Assembly: GCF_003994235.2 (NCBI RefSeq)
Contig: NZ_RYFG02000111.1
Location: 1-64,000, forward strand
Reading direction: 5' to 3'
Length of the DNA stretch: 64,000 bases
Origin: Candidatus Methylobacter oryzae
GTDB taxonomy: Bacteria; Pseudomonadota; Gammaproteobacteria; Methylococcales; Methylomonadaceae
Part shown: positions 1 through 9,564 of the stretch, piece after piece
Layout of the letters: each line of letters begins with the position of its first letter
Position numbering within the stretch: the first letter of the stretch is position 1
Notes under the pieces: generated by a model
Seen by the model: the letters and a program-made list of their open reading frames with translations, nothing else
Databases searched by the model: none
What the model was told of the DNA's origin: nothing
Made by a program: the position numbers and the translations under genes

Positions 1-125
1 AAAAGAAAGTAACCAAAGACCAATCCGCCGGGAGCGGATTGGGACGCCAACGGCGCACGAAGTGCGAGCGCCGGGAGGGCGCGAGTCAGCAACCGGGAAA
101 AGTACATCCGAAAAGACGCATGCAA
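1..125. repeat. Partial copy of dispersed repeat family A
   Basis: The first 40 or so bases (AAAAGAAAGTAACCAAAGAC followed by a CCGCCGGGAGCGG segment) match the end of the longer copy near 50350-50390, and the following GC-rich stretch resembles the tails of the copies at 5636 and 9294. It is therefore the 3' part of a repeat that begins before the window. The rest of the interval up to the flippase gene at 306 shows no gene and no clear Shine-Dalgarno sequence. Confidence 0.6.
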
Positions 126-305
126 ACAGGACCACAAACACCTATCCGGCATTGCCCCATCATCAATAGAGACTGACATGTTGCTAATAACGATAACTTA
201 CACGATAGACCAAATAACCGGGGCGTTCAGTTGGAACTGTTCACGGCTAAGCAGGACAGATATTAAATCTAATAGCTCGCGTCAGTAATCATCTTAATCT
301 TTAGT

Positions 306-1925
306 ATGAAAGCTGTTCCTGCCGATATTAATAAACAAAGCGTAAGCGCCGTGAAGTGGAGCGCGCTCGGAAGCATCGCCCAGTACGGTTTGTCTTTGGG
401 AGCGCAAATCGTGTTGGCCCGGATTTTGGGGCCGGAGAATTACGGTTTGTTCGCTATGGGCACTATCGTGCTGACATTCAGCAATTTTTTTTCCAATTTC
501 GGCTTTGCTTGGGGATTAATCCAGATTCAGGACTTGATCGAAGAGGATGTCCGCTTTGTGTTTACATGGCAGCTGATTACCGGAGCGCTCATAGCGGCCG
601 GTCTTTATTATCTCTCTCCCGTTGTCGCCGGTTATTTTAACGAACCTCGCGTTGAACCTATCGTCCGCTGGTTAAGTTTGGCCTGCGTGCTGACTGCGAT
701 TACCGCGCCTGCCGGCAATTTACTCCGGCGCGATCTCGATTTTCGCTGGCTCAATATCATTCAAATTATCAGCTACAGCATTGGCTATCTTGGCGTAGGC
801 ATACCGCTCGCCTATCACGGTGCCGGCGTTTGGGCTCTGGTCGCAGCCTGGCTTACGCAGTCTTTTGTGATGCTGGTCATGACCTTCGTCCGCCACCCGC
901 ACAGTTTAAAGCCCTTGTTTTGGTACAACCGGGCCAAAGTGATGTCGGGAGTTGGCATAACGGTGTTTATAACCAATATCTGTAATTGGGCCCTGAATAA
1001 TATAGACCGTATTTTCCTGGGCCGTTTTCTCGATTCCCATGCGGTAGGGCTTTACACGGTAGGCTATAACCTTGCGACCACGCCGAACAACTTGCTTATC
1101 GGCGCGTTCCAGCCGGCGTTCCTGACCGCCGGCGCCCGTCTGCAATCCGAGCCGGAGCGCCTGCGCCGCGCTTATCTTCCGGTTATTGCGACGGTATGGA
1201 TATTGATTGCGCCGCTGTTTATCCTGTTCGCGATCATTGCCCCGGATTTGATCGGCTTTTTATACGGTTCGGCGTGGCAGCCTACGGCGCTGGTGTTGTC
1301 TATTCTGGCGCTATCGATGCCGGCTTATATTACCTGGGCCATGTCCACCCCTATCTTGTGGAATACCGGACGTAAACATTTCGAGAGTTTATTGCAATTG
1401 CCGGTCCTGGCCATGACCGGCTACGCGCTCTATCGCTTCGCCGACAGAGGCATTGTGGCCGTTGCATTGATAGCCGGCGCTTGCCTTTTTGTTCGCGCGC
1501 TCGTGATTACAACCGCCGCCTGCCGCCGCTTGAATATTTCCGCGTTCGCTTTACTGCCGCTTTTTATCCGCGGCGTTGCCGTGACGGGCCTCGTCGCGGC
1601 CGGCACGCTGGGCGGCATTAAGCTAGGCGTTGCGGCGAGTGTTTATGCGGAAACTCATTTTGACCGGCTTGCGCCTCTTGTTTCCGGCATTAACCTGGAC
1701 ATTAACATCGCGGAGGCGACCGCTTATTTGTTGCCGTTGCTCGGAGGCGTTTTTATAGGGGGCATTAGTTTATTGGCAATCATGTTCATTTTGCCGCGCT
1801 TGCTGGGTAATGAGGTGTTGGGAATGTTGAACCGCTTTAGCCCGAGGCTGTTCCACGCATTGGCCGATAATGCCGGGCCCGGCTCCGGTTCAGGCAAACT
1901 GCAAGGCTTGGTCGAAAATGATTGA
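306..1925 (+). CDS. Wzx-like polysaccharide flippase (MOP superfamily)
   Basis: A 539-residue polytopic membrane protein. The N-terminal segment (SVSAVKWSALGSIAQYGLSL, then a conserved LARILGPENYGLFAMG motif near residues 37-52) is typical of lipopolysaccharide or exopolysaccharide flippases of the MOP/MATE-like superfamily, which move undecaprenyl-diphosphate-linked oligosaccharides to the periplasmic face. About twelve to fourteen hydrophobic segments are visible. It is somewhat longer than the usual 420-500 residues because of a C-terminal extension. Its stop overlaps the start of the next gene (ATG at 1918), a Wzy-like protein, so the two are probably translationally coupled parts of a Wzx/Wzy pathway. 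No strong ribosome binding site is visible; a start slightly downstream cannot be excluded. The substrate cannot be deduced. Confidence 0.85.
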   Translation: MKAVPADINKQSVSAVKWSALGSIAQYGLSLGAQIVLARILGPENYGLFAMGTIVLTFSNFFSNFGFAWGLIQIQDLIEEDVRFVFTWQLITGALIAAGLYYLSPVVAGYFNEPRVEPIVRWLSLACVLTAITAPAGNLLRRDLDFRWLNIIQIISYSIGYLGVGIPLAYHGAGVWALVAAWLTQSFVMLVMTFVRHPHSLKPLFWYNRAKVMSGVGITVFITNICNWALNNIDRIFLGRFLDSHAVGLYTVGYNLATTPNNLLIGAFQPAFLTAGARLQSEPERLRRAYLPVIATVWILIAPLFILFAIIAPDLIGFLYGSAWQPTALVLSILALSMPAYITWAMSTPILWNTGRKHFESLLQLPVLAMTGYALYRFADRGIVAVALIAGACLFVRALVITTAACRRLNISAFALLPLFIRGVAVTGLVAAGTLGGIKLGVAASVYAETHFDRLAPLVSGINLDINIAEATAYLLPLLGGVFIGGISLLAIMFILPRLLGNEVLGMLNRFSPRLFHALADNAGPGSGSGKLQGLVEND

Positions 1926-3384
1926 GTTCCTGCTATTGCCGGTAGCGTTGCTGGTATGCTTTGCGGCAGCCGTTGCCCTGATATTTTATGGGCTTAAACT
2001 GGTTTACGTCATTCGCGGCAAGCATGGACTCTTGCCGTACATCTTTTATTTTTTAACTTTCGGCAATATCGTCTTGGGATTGACCTGCGGAAGAAATTTA
2101 TCCGCCGTTATCGATCCGGGCCAAGTAAACGCCAACCTCAATGTCGAGTTACCGCCTTCACCCTACTATGTGATGTGCGGCCGTGTTGTCACCGTACTGG
2201 TTCTATTTGCAGCCTGTCAGCGCATCGTCAGGCAGTTAATGCACTACCGCAATAAACCCGACGCGCCGGTTTTGCTAATTGTTACCCTCTGGTTTTTCTT
2301 TTTCACTAATGTCGTTACCACGGCAGCTTTCAGCGCCCACCCGTCGCTTGAACATTACTACGTGTATTTAGTCTTGGTCGGTACCGCTTCGCTATTGCTT
2401 AATAGAGGGGAAGAGGAAATTTCTATTTGCACTCTGCGTAATATCTTGTTTGTTTTTCTGTTGATCAGCGTAGCGGTTATTCCCTGGAATCTTGGTCTAG
2501 TGATGGACAATAAATATGTTGAAGGAATTGTCCCTGGTTTTACTTACCGTTATTCCGGACTGGCTTCTCATCCGAACTCTATGGGTTTAATTACGACTCT
2601 GTTTCTTCTATGTCTGTGGAATCACCCTTTCGGCAACCGGTTTATTAATCGGTCCGCCTGGATAGCCGGGTGTTCGAGCCTGTTGTTAACCCAATCGAAA
2701 ACCAGCTGGATAGGCTTTTTATTGTGTATGTTTTGCATGGGTTGTTTTAAACACGGCGATTATTTAAAACGGCGGCTTTTCGACTATAAAAACCCCGTTC
2801 TATCGATTCTTTTCATTTTTACGGTCATGACAATAACCGGGACGCTGCTGGCTGTGGTTATGTTCGGCAATATAGGCGGCAAAATCGACTCCTTTTTTGC
2901 GTCAAGCACCGGTTCGAGCCTTATGACCATGACAGGGCGTACGCAGATATGGGAAATTGCGCTCGATGAATGGCGCCGCAGTCCTGTTTTCGGTTATGGC
3001 CTGACTATCTGGGATGAAGCCCACCGGGCCAAAATCGGCATGCCGATGGCTGTTACCGCGCATAGCCAGTTTTACCAAACGCTTGCCAGCTCCGGTGTTG
3101 TGGGCATGGCAGGATTGATCGTTTATGTGGCGGCATTGCTCTGGTTCACGTTGAAAACCGCAAAATCGAGCCAGGGATTAACGCTCGCCATCTTTTTCCT
3201 GCTTTTTTTACGATCGATCAGTGAAGTTTCGATAGCGATAACAGGGCAGTGGGACTTTGTTGAATTTGCCCATTTATTGTTGCTAACGGTTATAGGCGGC
3301 CAGTTCAAACTCGATAGCATCAAAAAAGCTAATAACGCATTAATGACTTATCAAAAATTTAGCTCTTCGAGAGGTTTTAACTAA
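1918..3384 (+). CDS. O-antigen polymerase/ligase family membrane protein (Wzy/WaaL-like)
   Basis: A 488-residue integral membrane protein starting MIEFLLLPVALL. A longer reading from 1870 exists, but the ATG at 1918, which overlaps the flippase stop, puts the first hydrophobic helix directly at the N-terminus and is preferred. About ten to twelve membrane segments surround a central region (TGRTQIWEIALDEWRRSPVFGYG, given here only as a position near residues 352-374) that is the hallmark of the O-antigen ligase/polymerase family. These enzymes polymerise lipid-linked repeat units or transfer polymer to an acceptor in the periplasm. Placed between the flippase and a GT2 gene with 1-nt TAATG coupling at 3384, polymerase of this polysaccharide is the simplest reading; ligase function cannot be excluded. 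Confidence 0.8.
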   Translation: MIEFLLLPVALLVCFAAAVALIFYGLKLVYVIRGKHGLLPYIFYFLTFGNIVLGLTCGRNLSAVIDPGQVNANLNVELPPSPYYVMCGRVVTVLVLFAACQRIVRQLMHYRNKPDAPVLLIVTLWFFFFTNVVTTAAFSAHPSLEHYYVYLVLVGTASLLLNRGEEEISICTLRNILFVFLLISVAVIPWNLGLVMDNKYVEGIVPGFTYRYSGLASHPNSMGLITTLFLLCLWNHPFGNRFINRSAWIAGCSSLLLTQSKTSWIGFLLCMFCMGCFKHGDYLKRRLFDYKNPVLSILFIFTVMTITGTLLAVVMFGNIGGKIDSFFASSTGSSLMTMTGRTQIWEIALDEWRRSPVFGYGLTIWDEAHRAKIGMPMAVTAHSQFYQTLASSGVVGMAGLIVYVAALLWFTLKTAKSSQGLTLAIFFLLFLRSISEVSIAITGQWDFVEFAHLLLLTVIGGQFKLDSIKKANNALMTYQKFSSSRGFN

Positions 3385-4343
3385 TGCTCTGCTCAATCAT
3401 TATCCCTTTATATAACAAGGAAAACTTTATTACGACGGCGATTGAATCGGTACTTAGACAAAGTTACCGGAATTTCGAAATCATTGTCGTCGATGACGGC
3501 TCAACCGATGATAGCGTTGCACGGGTAAAAACCATTTCCGATCATCGGATTAAAATGATTCAGCAAGCCAACAACGGTGTTTCGTCTGCCAGAAACCGGG
3601 GTATCGAACTGGCAAAAGGGGAGCTTATCTGCTTTCTGGACGCCGACGATTGGTACTTGCCGATGTACCTTGAAACGATGGTTTCCATGGCGTCGCGACA
3701 TCCCGGCATCGTATTTTTCGCGAGCCGCTTTAAAAGCATCAGCAACCCGCAGCCGGCAGACCTGTGCTGGGACCCAGGCGATACCGATAGGGACGAATTA
3801 GTTAGTGACTTTTTCTATCGTTGGCGATTGGCAACTTTCTTCTATACCAGTTCTGTTGCTATTAGACGTACAGGCTTATCGCGGCTGGATTCTTATTTCC
3901 CGATAGGCGAACAATGGGCGGAAGACCAGGACGTATGGTTTAGGTTGGCCGAGATTTCCGATATTGCCTATTGTCCTGCGCCGCTCGTAGGTTATAGAAC
4001 CGAAGTGGAGGGTAGTCTTTGCGCGATCTATAGCCTGTTTCCTTTTCCGCCTAGCCATAGACGTCTTGAACAACGCGCACTCGATCAACGCTATCCGGCC
4101 CATCATAGAAGTGCCGCGCTTAGGTTGGTTTCAGAGGCCAAAATCAGTTTGGCGCGTTACCGGTTGATGGAGGGGCAACGTTACGCCGCTTTTATTCAAC
4201 TATTAAGCTCGTGGCGTGGAGTGGTTTCAAGGCGATGGTGGGTCAGTTTAATCATGTGCGTGGCCGTTTCTCCGGCCTTGGTAAGACGTTGGGAAAGCTG
4301 GCGTCTTCAGCGAAAACAGACTGTGGTTGGTGAAGTGTTTTAA
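3384..4343 (+). CDS. Family 2 glycosyltransferase
   Basis: A 319-residue GT-A fold glycosyltransferase. The N-terminus shows the family pattern SIIIPLYNKENFI, the nucleotide-binding VVDDGSTDDS (residues 35-44), NNGVSSARNRGI and the metal-binding DADD motif at residues 86-89. The C-terminal part is variable and has a short hydrophobic, arginine-rich tail that could associate with the membrane. It would add one sugar to the lipid-linked repeat unit in the cytoplasm. The start overlaps the stop of the upstream polymerase gene by one base. The sugar donor cannot be predicted from sequence. Confidence 0.88.
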   Translation: MLCSIIIPLYNKENFITTAIESVLRQSYRNFEIIVVDDGSTDDSVARVKTISDHRIKMIQQANNGVSSARNRGIELAKGELICFLDADDWYLPMYLETMVSMASRHPGIVFFASRFKSISNPQPADLCWDPGDTDRDELVSDFFYRWRLATFFYTSSVAIRRTGLSRLDSYFPIGEQWAEDQDVWFRLAEISDIAYCPAPLVGYRTEVEGSLCAIYSLFPFPPSHRRLEQRALDQRYPAHHRSAALRLVSEAKISLARYRLMEGQRYAAFIQLLSSWRGVVSRRWWVSLIMCVAVSPALVRRWESWRLQRKQTVVGEVF

Positions 4344-4423
4344 GCGGCGGAGCATTCGTATTCTTATTGGAATGCCTTGGCCGCTGCATTTTTTAAATTC
4401 TAATGACAACGGAGTGATCTACT

Positions 4424-5590
4424 ATGCGTATTACCCTCATATCAATGCACTTTGCCGAGTACGCCTGCCGGCTTGCGGAAGCGCTGGCTCACGACCACGA
4501 AGTTCAATTGCTGCTGGGCGAACAAAATGCGGTTTCCGAGCTTGAAGATGAATTAGAACACTACCGTTCGATTCCGCAGCTGACCATTGTCACGTTGCCT
4601 CACGGCAAGTCGCCGATACGCTGGTTACAGAATACAGTCCGTTTGATCGGCGAAGTCAAACGTTTCAAGCCCGATGTCGTTCATCAACAAGAAGCCACGC
4701 GCGATTATGCCGTTGCCGCGCAAATTTACCTGAGTCGGTTTTTTCCTTTTATTCTGACTGTGCACGACCCGAAACCGCATTCGGGCGAGGATTTACAACG
4801 GCATCGATTCAGCCGTCACAGACTCTATCAATGGATTTTGCGTAAACTCTGCGACGATGCGATTACGCACGGCAGCCTGTTGTGCGAACAGCTGGTTGCG
4901 GTAGCGCCCTGGCTTTCGGGACGGGTGACGAGCATTCAGCATGGGCCGATAGGGCTAGTGCAAACACCGCAATTGGACGAGCCGGATGACGGAAGCCTGC
5001 TGTTCTTCGGCCGCATCAATGCTTACAAAGGTTTACGGTATTTTGTCGATGCGGTCCTGCATTTGCGGGCCAAGGGGATTCGCGTCAAAGGCGTGATTGC
5101 AGGGCGGGGGGGCGATTTGGCGCCGAACCGGGCGGCAATCGAAGCGAATGACTGTTTTGAGCTGCATGAAGAATTCGTATCGCGGGCTAAAGTTAAGACT
5201 TTATTTACGCAAGCTCAATTGGTCGTCATGCCTTATGTCGACGCCACGCAAAGCGGCGTCGCGGCGATGGCCATCGGCTTTGGCCGGCCGGTCGTGGCGA
5301 CGCGGGTCGGGTCCATCCCGGAAATGGTGCTGGACGGCTATACCGGTTTGCTGGTGCCGCCTCGCGATACGGTCGCGCTGGCCGATGCAATCGAATCCTT
5401 GCTTTCAGACCCTGTGCGCTATGGCATGTTGACCGAGAACGTGCGGACGGCAGGAGGGCATGGCGAGCTCGGTTGGAAGGCAATCGGCCGCGCTACGTCG
5501 GTGGTGTATTCCAAAGCCATAGCACGGCGCGGATACCGGCAGTCCGAGGAGCCGTGGCGGTCGCCGACAGCTGAAAAATTCGATTTGTAG
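4424..5590 (+). CDS. Family 4 glycosyltransferase
   Basis: A 388-residue GT-B fold glycosyltransferase, starting MRITLISMHFAEYACRLAEA with a GGAG ribosome binding site about ten bases upstream. The C-terminal GT1 domain is recognisable from LLFFGRINAYKGLRYFVDA (near residue 190), the conserved VMPYVDATQSGVAAMAIGFG region in place of the usual E-x7-E segment, and GLLVPPRDTVALADAI. It is likely a retaining transferase building the polysaccharide repeat unit in the cytoplasm. It follows the GT2 gene by 80 bases and is the last gene of the first transcription block before a dispersed repeat. Confidence 0.85.
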   Translation: MRITLISMHFAEYACRLAEALAHDHEVQLLLGEQNAVSELEDELEHYRSIPQLTIVTLPHGKSPIRWLQNTVRLIGEVKRFKPDVVHQQEATRDYAVAAQIYLSRFFPFILTVHDPKPHSGEDLQRHRFSRHRLYQWILRKLCDDAITHGSLLCEQLVAVAPWLSGRVTSIQHGPIGLVQTPQLDEPDDGSLLFFGRINAYKGLRYFVDAVLHLRAKGIRVKGVIAGRGGDLAPNRAAIEANDCFELHEEFVSRAKVKTLFTQAQLVVMPYVDATQSGVAAMAIGFGRPVVATRVGSIPEMVLDGYTGLLVPPRDTVALADAIESLLSDPVRYGMLTENVRTAGGHGELGWKAIGRATSVVYSKAIARRGYRQSEEPWRSPTAEKFDL

Positions 5591-5986
5591 GGGTTGGTTT
5601 TCGTATGGATCGCTGAAATTTTCCGTTCGATCTAAGCGTAAAGTGTCGCTAACGCGACGTTATTTGAATCGGGGTCTCGCCCCCGAGGGCGAGATACTTT
5701 CTTTTGCTCCGCCAAAAGAAAGTATCCAAAGAAAAGGCGGCCCGATTGCCGCTTGCTTCCTGCGCTCCTCGCTTTCGATGGAGGTTGCCAGAAGGGCCAT
5801 CCCTGGCCCTCTGTCAACGCCCTGCATCCATGCAGGGCCCCTGCGGGCTATTTCCATCGAAAGCTCCGGTGCTCGGCGCGGCAAACGGGAGAAAGTACAT
5901 TCTATGCATAATGTCAGTTAAGTATGGAGATGGAATAAGTCTGGGCTATGCCACGACGGCCTAATACTATATCTAGGAGAACATAT
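5591..5986. repeat. Dispersed repeat family A, copy 2
   Basis: This gene-free interval is mostly a repeat (about 5636-5905). It starts with a GTCGCTAACGCGAC hairpin, has GTCTCGCCCCCGAGGGCGAGA, then an inverted pair ACTTTCTTTTG / CAAAAGAAAGT, and ends with GCGGCAAACGGGAGA. Near-identical blocks occur at 9294-9495 and 50105-50395, and a partial one at 1-125. The short open frames inside it are not believed to be genes. The ribosome binding site AGGAGA for manC follows at 5975-5980. Confidence 0.8.
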
Positions 5987-7483
5987 ATGAAAATTGTCCC
6001 GGTTATTCTCTCCGGAGGTTCCGGCACTCGCCTTTGGCCGCTGTCGCGTGAACAATATCCGAAACAATTGCTGACCTTGGTCGGAGAGCATTCGATGTTG
6101 CAAGCCACGGCTTTGCGGCTTAAAGTTGAATTGAGCAGCTTGTCCGCTCAAACGAAACTTATGCCCTCTGGGTATACGGAAATGGCTTTCATCGAAGACA
6201 AAACGGTATTGGCGCCTATCCTGGTCGGCAATGAGGAATATCGCTTTCTACTGGCCGAACAAATGCGGCAAATCGGCATCAGCGGTTTCCCGCTGATACT
6301 CGAACCCTGCGGGCGCAATACCGCGCCGGCGCTGACGCTGGCCGCTTTAACGGCCGAGTTGGACGATCCCGAGGCTATTATGGTGGTTATGCCTGCCGAC
6401 CATGTTATTCAAGGCGAGCAGGCTTTTTTAGAGGCCGTGCGCCTCGGCGTTGAATTAGCCGAAACCGGCAAGCTGGTTACGTTCGGTATTCAACCGACGG
6501 CCCCGGAAACCGGCTACGGCTACATTCGCGTCGGCCGGAGCTTGACGGATCACGCTTTTCAAGTCGCGCAATTTGTCGAAAAACCGAACCGGAGCACTGC
6601 CGAGCACTATCTTGCCAGCGGCGAATTTCTATGGAACAGCGGGATTTTCGCGATCAAAACGTCGGTGTGGCTCAGTAAGATCCGGCAATGCCGGGCGGAT
6701 ATCGCCGACGCTGCGTTGCAAGCCTTTAATTTACGCACGCAGGACAACGACTTTATCCGCCCGGATTCCGGTTATTTTAGGGCGTGTCCATCCGAGTCGA
6801 TCGATTATGCGGTCATGGAAAAACTGGCGGCCGAGAACGGTGAGGTCGCGGTTGTGCCGCTTGCCGCCGACTGGTCGGACGTAGGCAGTTGGGATGCGCT
6901 TTGGGAAATCGGCGAAAAAGACCGGCAGGGCAATGTGTTAATCGGCGACGTGATAACGGTCGATAGCAGCGATACTTTAATGTTAAGCACTAAGCGCCTG
7001 GTGACTTGCGTCGGCCTGAACGGCTTGGTTGTCGTGGAAACGCCGGATGCGATTCTGGTTGCCGACAAAACGCATATTCAAAAAATCAAGGACGTTGTCG
7101 CGCAAATTAAAGCCGTCGGGCGCACCGAAACGGACGCGCATCGTAAGATCAATCGTCCTTGGGGCTGGTATGACTGCATTGACGACGGCGACCGTTTTCA
7201 GGTAAAGCGGATTATGGTCAATCCCGGCGCCTCGCTGTCTTTGCAACTGCATCATCATCGCGCCGAGCATTGGGTTGTCGTGCGCGGTACGGCGCGGGTG
7301 ACAAGAGGGGATGAGGTTTTTTTGGTCAGCGAAAATCAATCGACATTTATTCCGCTAGGCACTATCCATCGCCTGGAAAATCCGGGCAAGCTGACGTTGG
7401 AAATGATTGAAGTCCAGTCCGGCGCTTATTTAAGCGAGGACGACATTGTGCGTTACCAGGATGATTATGGACGTAATTTATGA
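5987..7483 (+). CDS. manC: Mannose-1-phosphate guanylyltransferase / mannose-6-phosphate isomerase
   Basis: A 498-residue bifunctional enzyme supplying GDP-mannose. The nucleotidyltransferase signature LSGGSGTRLWPLSREQYPKQ is at residues 8-27, EPCGRNTAPA and FVEKPN follow, and a C-terminal cupin isomerase domain (NRPWGWYD, then LQLHHHRAEHWVVVRGTA) lies near residues 385-440. The start at 5987 has AGGAGA seven bases upstream; an earlier ATG at 5948 lacks one. Oddity: residues 46-63, between LRL and the conserved PILVGNEE segment, are encoded by a copy of a 55-nt palindromic element (6122-6176). AlgA of Pseudomonas has only about seven residues between the equivalent points, so roughly 20 residues appear inserted in frame. 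The rest of the protein is intact, so activity is likely retained. Confidence 0.93.
   Translation: MKIVPVILSGGSGTRLWPLSREQYPKQLLTLVGEHSMLQATALRLKVELSSLSAQTKLMPSGYTEMAFIEDKTVLAPILVGNEEYRFLLAEQMRQIGISGFPLILEPCGRNTAPALTLAALTAELDDPEAIMVVMPADHVIQGEQAFLEAVRLGVELAETGKLVTFGIQPTAPETGYGYIRVGRSLTDHAFQVAQFVEKPNRSTAEHYLASGEFLWNSGIFAIKTSVWLSKIRQCRADIADAALQAFNLRTQDNDFIRPDSGYFRACPSESIDYAVMEKLAAENGEVAVVPLAADWSDVGSWDALWEIGEKDRQGNVLIGDVITVDSSDTLMLSTKRLVTCVGLNGLVVVETPDAILVADKTHIQKIKDVVAQIKAVGRTETDAHRKINRPWGWYDCIDDGDRFQVKRIMVNPGASLSLQLHHHRAEHWVVVRGTARVTRGDEVFLVSENQSTFIPLGTIHRLENPGKLTLEMIEVQSGAYLSEDDIVRYQDDYGRNL
6122..6176 (+). repeat. Palindromic element (55 nt) in frame inside manC
   Basis: Copy of a two-hairpin element: TTGAGCAG-CTTGT-CCGCTCAA followed by TATGCCC-TCT-GGGTATA. 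It differs at five positions from the copy at 56345-56399 (about 91% identity by eye) and is read in the same frame in both genes, giving a peptide like KVELSSLSAQTKLMPSGY. Other copies are intergenic (11971-12023, 48186-48240, 61084-61138, and a diverged one at 53097-53140). Confidence 0.85.
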
Positions 7484-7544
7484 AGCTCGTTTAGCGCTTC
7501 AGCTTAATGAGGCGTAGGAAATTAGCTAGATAAATGGACTGCGA

Positions 7545-8000
7545 AGTTAAGAGTTGATGTTACGCATACGGATGATCGGATGATAAAAAAGCGTCGTCCA
7601 CGAAAGACGCGAAAAGTACGAAAATACTAGGTAGACCTTTCGCTGGTTCCCAAGCCGGAGCTCTCGCCGTTATACACAAATATTTCGCGAGATGCTGTTC
7701 CTTACCGGCGTTAGGCGGGAAAACATGCGGATAGCAGACCTTCCAGGTAAGACGACTGCCATGGCTGGAGGCAATGCCGAGAACTGCCGGGAGCCGTCTC
7801 GGCCGCCCTCCTTGGCAGTCGGTCGCATCGGTTCCCGACCGATTGCGACACTTACGCCCTCCTTGGCAGTCGTCTTACCTGGAAGGTCTAACCGACAATA
7901 TTCCGAACAGGCGGAATCTTTAATAAAAATTCGATAGACACGGTCGGCGAGAAATCGACGGCTGCTATTTTTTCGTGTCTTTCGTGCCTTTCGTGGACGC
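7545..8000. repeat. Nested palindromic element (family B), copy I
   Basis: The interval between manC and galE (7484-8243) has no convincing gene. It holds a left arm GTCCACGAAAGACGCGAAAA near 7596, a core bounded by inverted TTCCAGGTAAGACGACTGCC (7740) and its complement (7873-7892), and a right arm TTTCGTGCCTTTCGTGGAC near 7975. The right-hand spacer (7893-7957) is the reverse complement of the left spacer of the copy at 14517, showing a shared architecture. A half hairpin GGTTCCCAAGCCGGAGC lies at about 7645. Confidence 0.75.
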
Positions 8001-8243
8001 TGCTGCGTAAGTCCGTGTTTATTCGTAGGTATTTGACGATATACCAATGACTACCCGTTTAACTTACTCTGTGTACCTTAAAGATGTGCTTTCAAATCAA
8101 TATTTACCAAACAGAAAAATGAAGCCGCGGCAGTAAAAGTCAGGTTCATGCCGGTCATTATTACCGGTTGAGCCGATTGCCGAATACGGCTTTGGGATGC
8201 ATTAAGGTCAAAAGCAAATTTTGACGTAAAAAGGAGATAAAGC

Positions 8244-9254
8244 ATGAAAATTCTGGTGACAGGAGGCGCGGGTTTTATCGGCAGTCATACTTGCGTCGAA
8301 TTGTTGAACTCAGGCTATCAGGTGGTGATCGTCGATAACCTGCTCAATAGCAAGGCCAGCGTCGTCGATAGAATAGCGGCGATTACCGGTAAATCTCCTA
8401 CGCTGGTGAAGGCGGACGTCCGCGATAAAGAGACGTTGCGCAGTATTTTTTCAGCACACAAGATTGATGCGGTGATTCATTTTGCCGGTCTAAAGTCGGT
8501 AGGCGAGTCCGTCCGGCGGCCCCTGGAGTATTACGACAATAATATTGTCAGCACGCTGGCCTTGTGTCAGGTGATGGCTGAATTTAACGTGTTTCAGTTA
8601 GTGTTCAGTTCGTCAGCGACGGTTTACGGCGATCCGGTCAGCGTGCCGATCAGCGAAGATTTTCCGCTGAAAGTGACGAATCCTTACGGCAGGTCGAAAT
8701 TGTTCAACGAAGAAATTCTTCGCGATCTGTTTGCATCGGATGCGCGCTGGCACATCACGCTGCTGCGTTATTTCAACCCGGTCGGCGCGCACGAAAGCGG
8801 CATGATCGGCGAAGACCCTAACGGCATCCCGAATAACTTGATGCCTTATCTGTCGCAGGTGGCCGCCGGCAAGTTGAGCGTACTGCCCGTCTATGGCGAC
8901 GATTGGCCGACGCCGGACGGCACTGGGGTGCGAGACTACATTCATGTTTCCGATTTGGCTAGCGGCCATAAAAAAGCGCTGGAAAGGCTTGATCGGGAGC
9001 CGGGGATTTACGTCTTCAATCTCGGTACCGGCCAAGGTTATAGCGTGCTGGAAATGATTGCCGCGTTCGAACGAGTGACGGGACGGCAGGTGCCTTATCG
9101 CATTGCGGAAAGACGTTCAGGCGATATTGCAAGCTGTTATGCGGATACGGCGTTGGCTCAGGCGGAACTTGGCTGCGTGGCGACTCGCGGTTTAGACAAA
9201 ATGTGCGCCGATTTATGGCAATGGCAGCAGTTTAGCGCGGCCGGGGTTGAATAA
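8244..9254 (+). CDS. galE: UDP-glucose 4-epimerase
   Basis: A 336-residue extended short-chain dehydrogenase that interconverts UDP-glucose and UDP-galactose. The NAD-binding GGAGFIGSH is at residues 7-15, VIHFAGLKSVGES and FSSSATVYG follow, and the catalytic Y-x3-K is YGRSK near residue 149. The C-terminal part contains the GalE-typical GVRDYIHVSDLA and FNLGTGQGYSVLEM. Length matches the family. The ATG is preceded by AGGAG. It probably provides UDP-galactose (or a related sugar) to the surrounding glycosyltransferases. It lies alone between two repeat blocks. Confidence 0.94.
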   Translation: MKILVTGGAGFIGSHTCVELLNSGYQVVIVDNLLNSKASVVDRIAAITGKSPTLVKADVRDKETLRSIFSAHKIDAVIHFAGLKSVGESVRRPLEYYDNNIVSTLALCQVMAEFNVFQLVFSSSATVYGDPVSVPISEDFPLKVTNPYGRSKLFNEEILRDLFASDARWHITLLRYFNPVGAHESGMIGEDPNGIPNNLMPYLSQVAAGKLSVLPVYGDDWPTPDGTGVRDYIHVSDLASGHKKALERLDREPGIYVFNLGTGQGYSVLEMIAAFERVTGRQVPYRIAERRSGDIASCYADTALAQAELGCVATRGLDKMCADLWQWQQFSAAGVE

Positions 9255-9564
9255 ATTCAAGGTTTTATTCGAATAGATTTATCTCTATCCGTTCGGCGTC
9301 GCTAGCGCGACAGTTTATTTGAATCGGGTTCTCGCACCCGAGGGCGAGATACTTTCTTTTGCGTCGCCTCGGCAACTGCTCCTGCGTTGCTCTACCTCCT
9401 GCATCCTTGCAGTCGAAAAGAAAGTATCCAAAGAAAAGGCGGCCCGGTTGCCGCTTCTCTCCTGTGCTCGGCGCGGCAAACGGGAGACGTGCAACCAGAG
9501 TACATAACATCGGCCAATAAGAGTCCTCCATTCAGTTAATCGATAATTAAGAGATAGCCCAACA
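9255..9564. repeat. Dispersed repeat family A, copy 3
   Basis: About 9294-9495 repeats the block at 5636: GTCGCTAGCGCGAC, CTCGCACCCGAGGGCGAGA, ACTTTCTTTTG, an inserted stretch, AAAAGAAAGTATCC and GCGGCAAACGGGAGA. No gene is seen. The short open frames on both strands have no family resemblance. Confidence 0.8.

Noticed and set aside
5643-5964. Several 60-90 codon frames in the manC upstream region
   Set aside because: They lie in dispersed repeat family A and reappear in other copies with different frames, so they are not genes.
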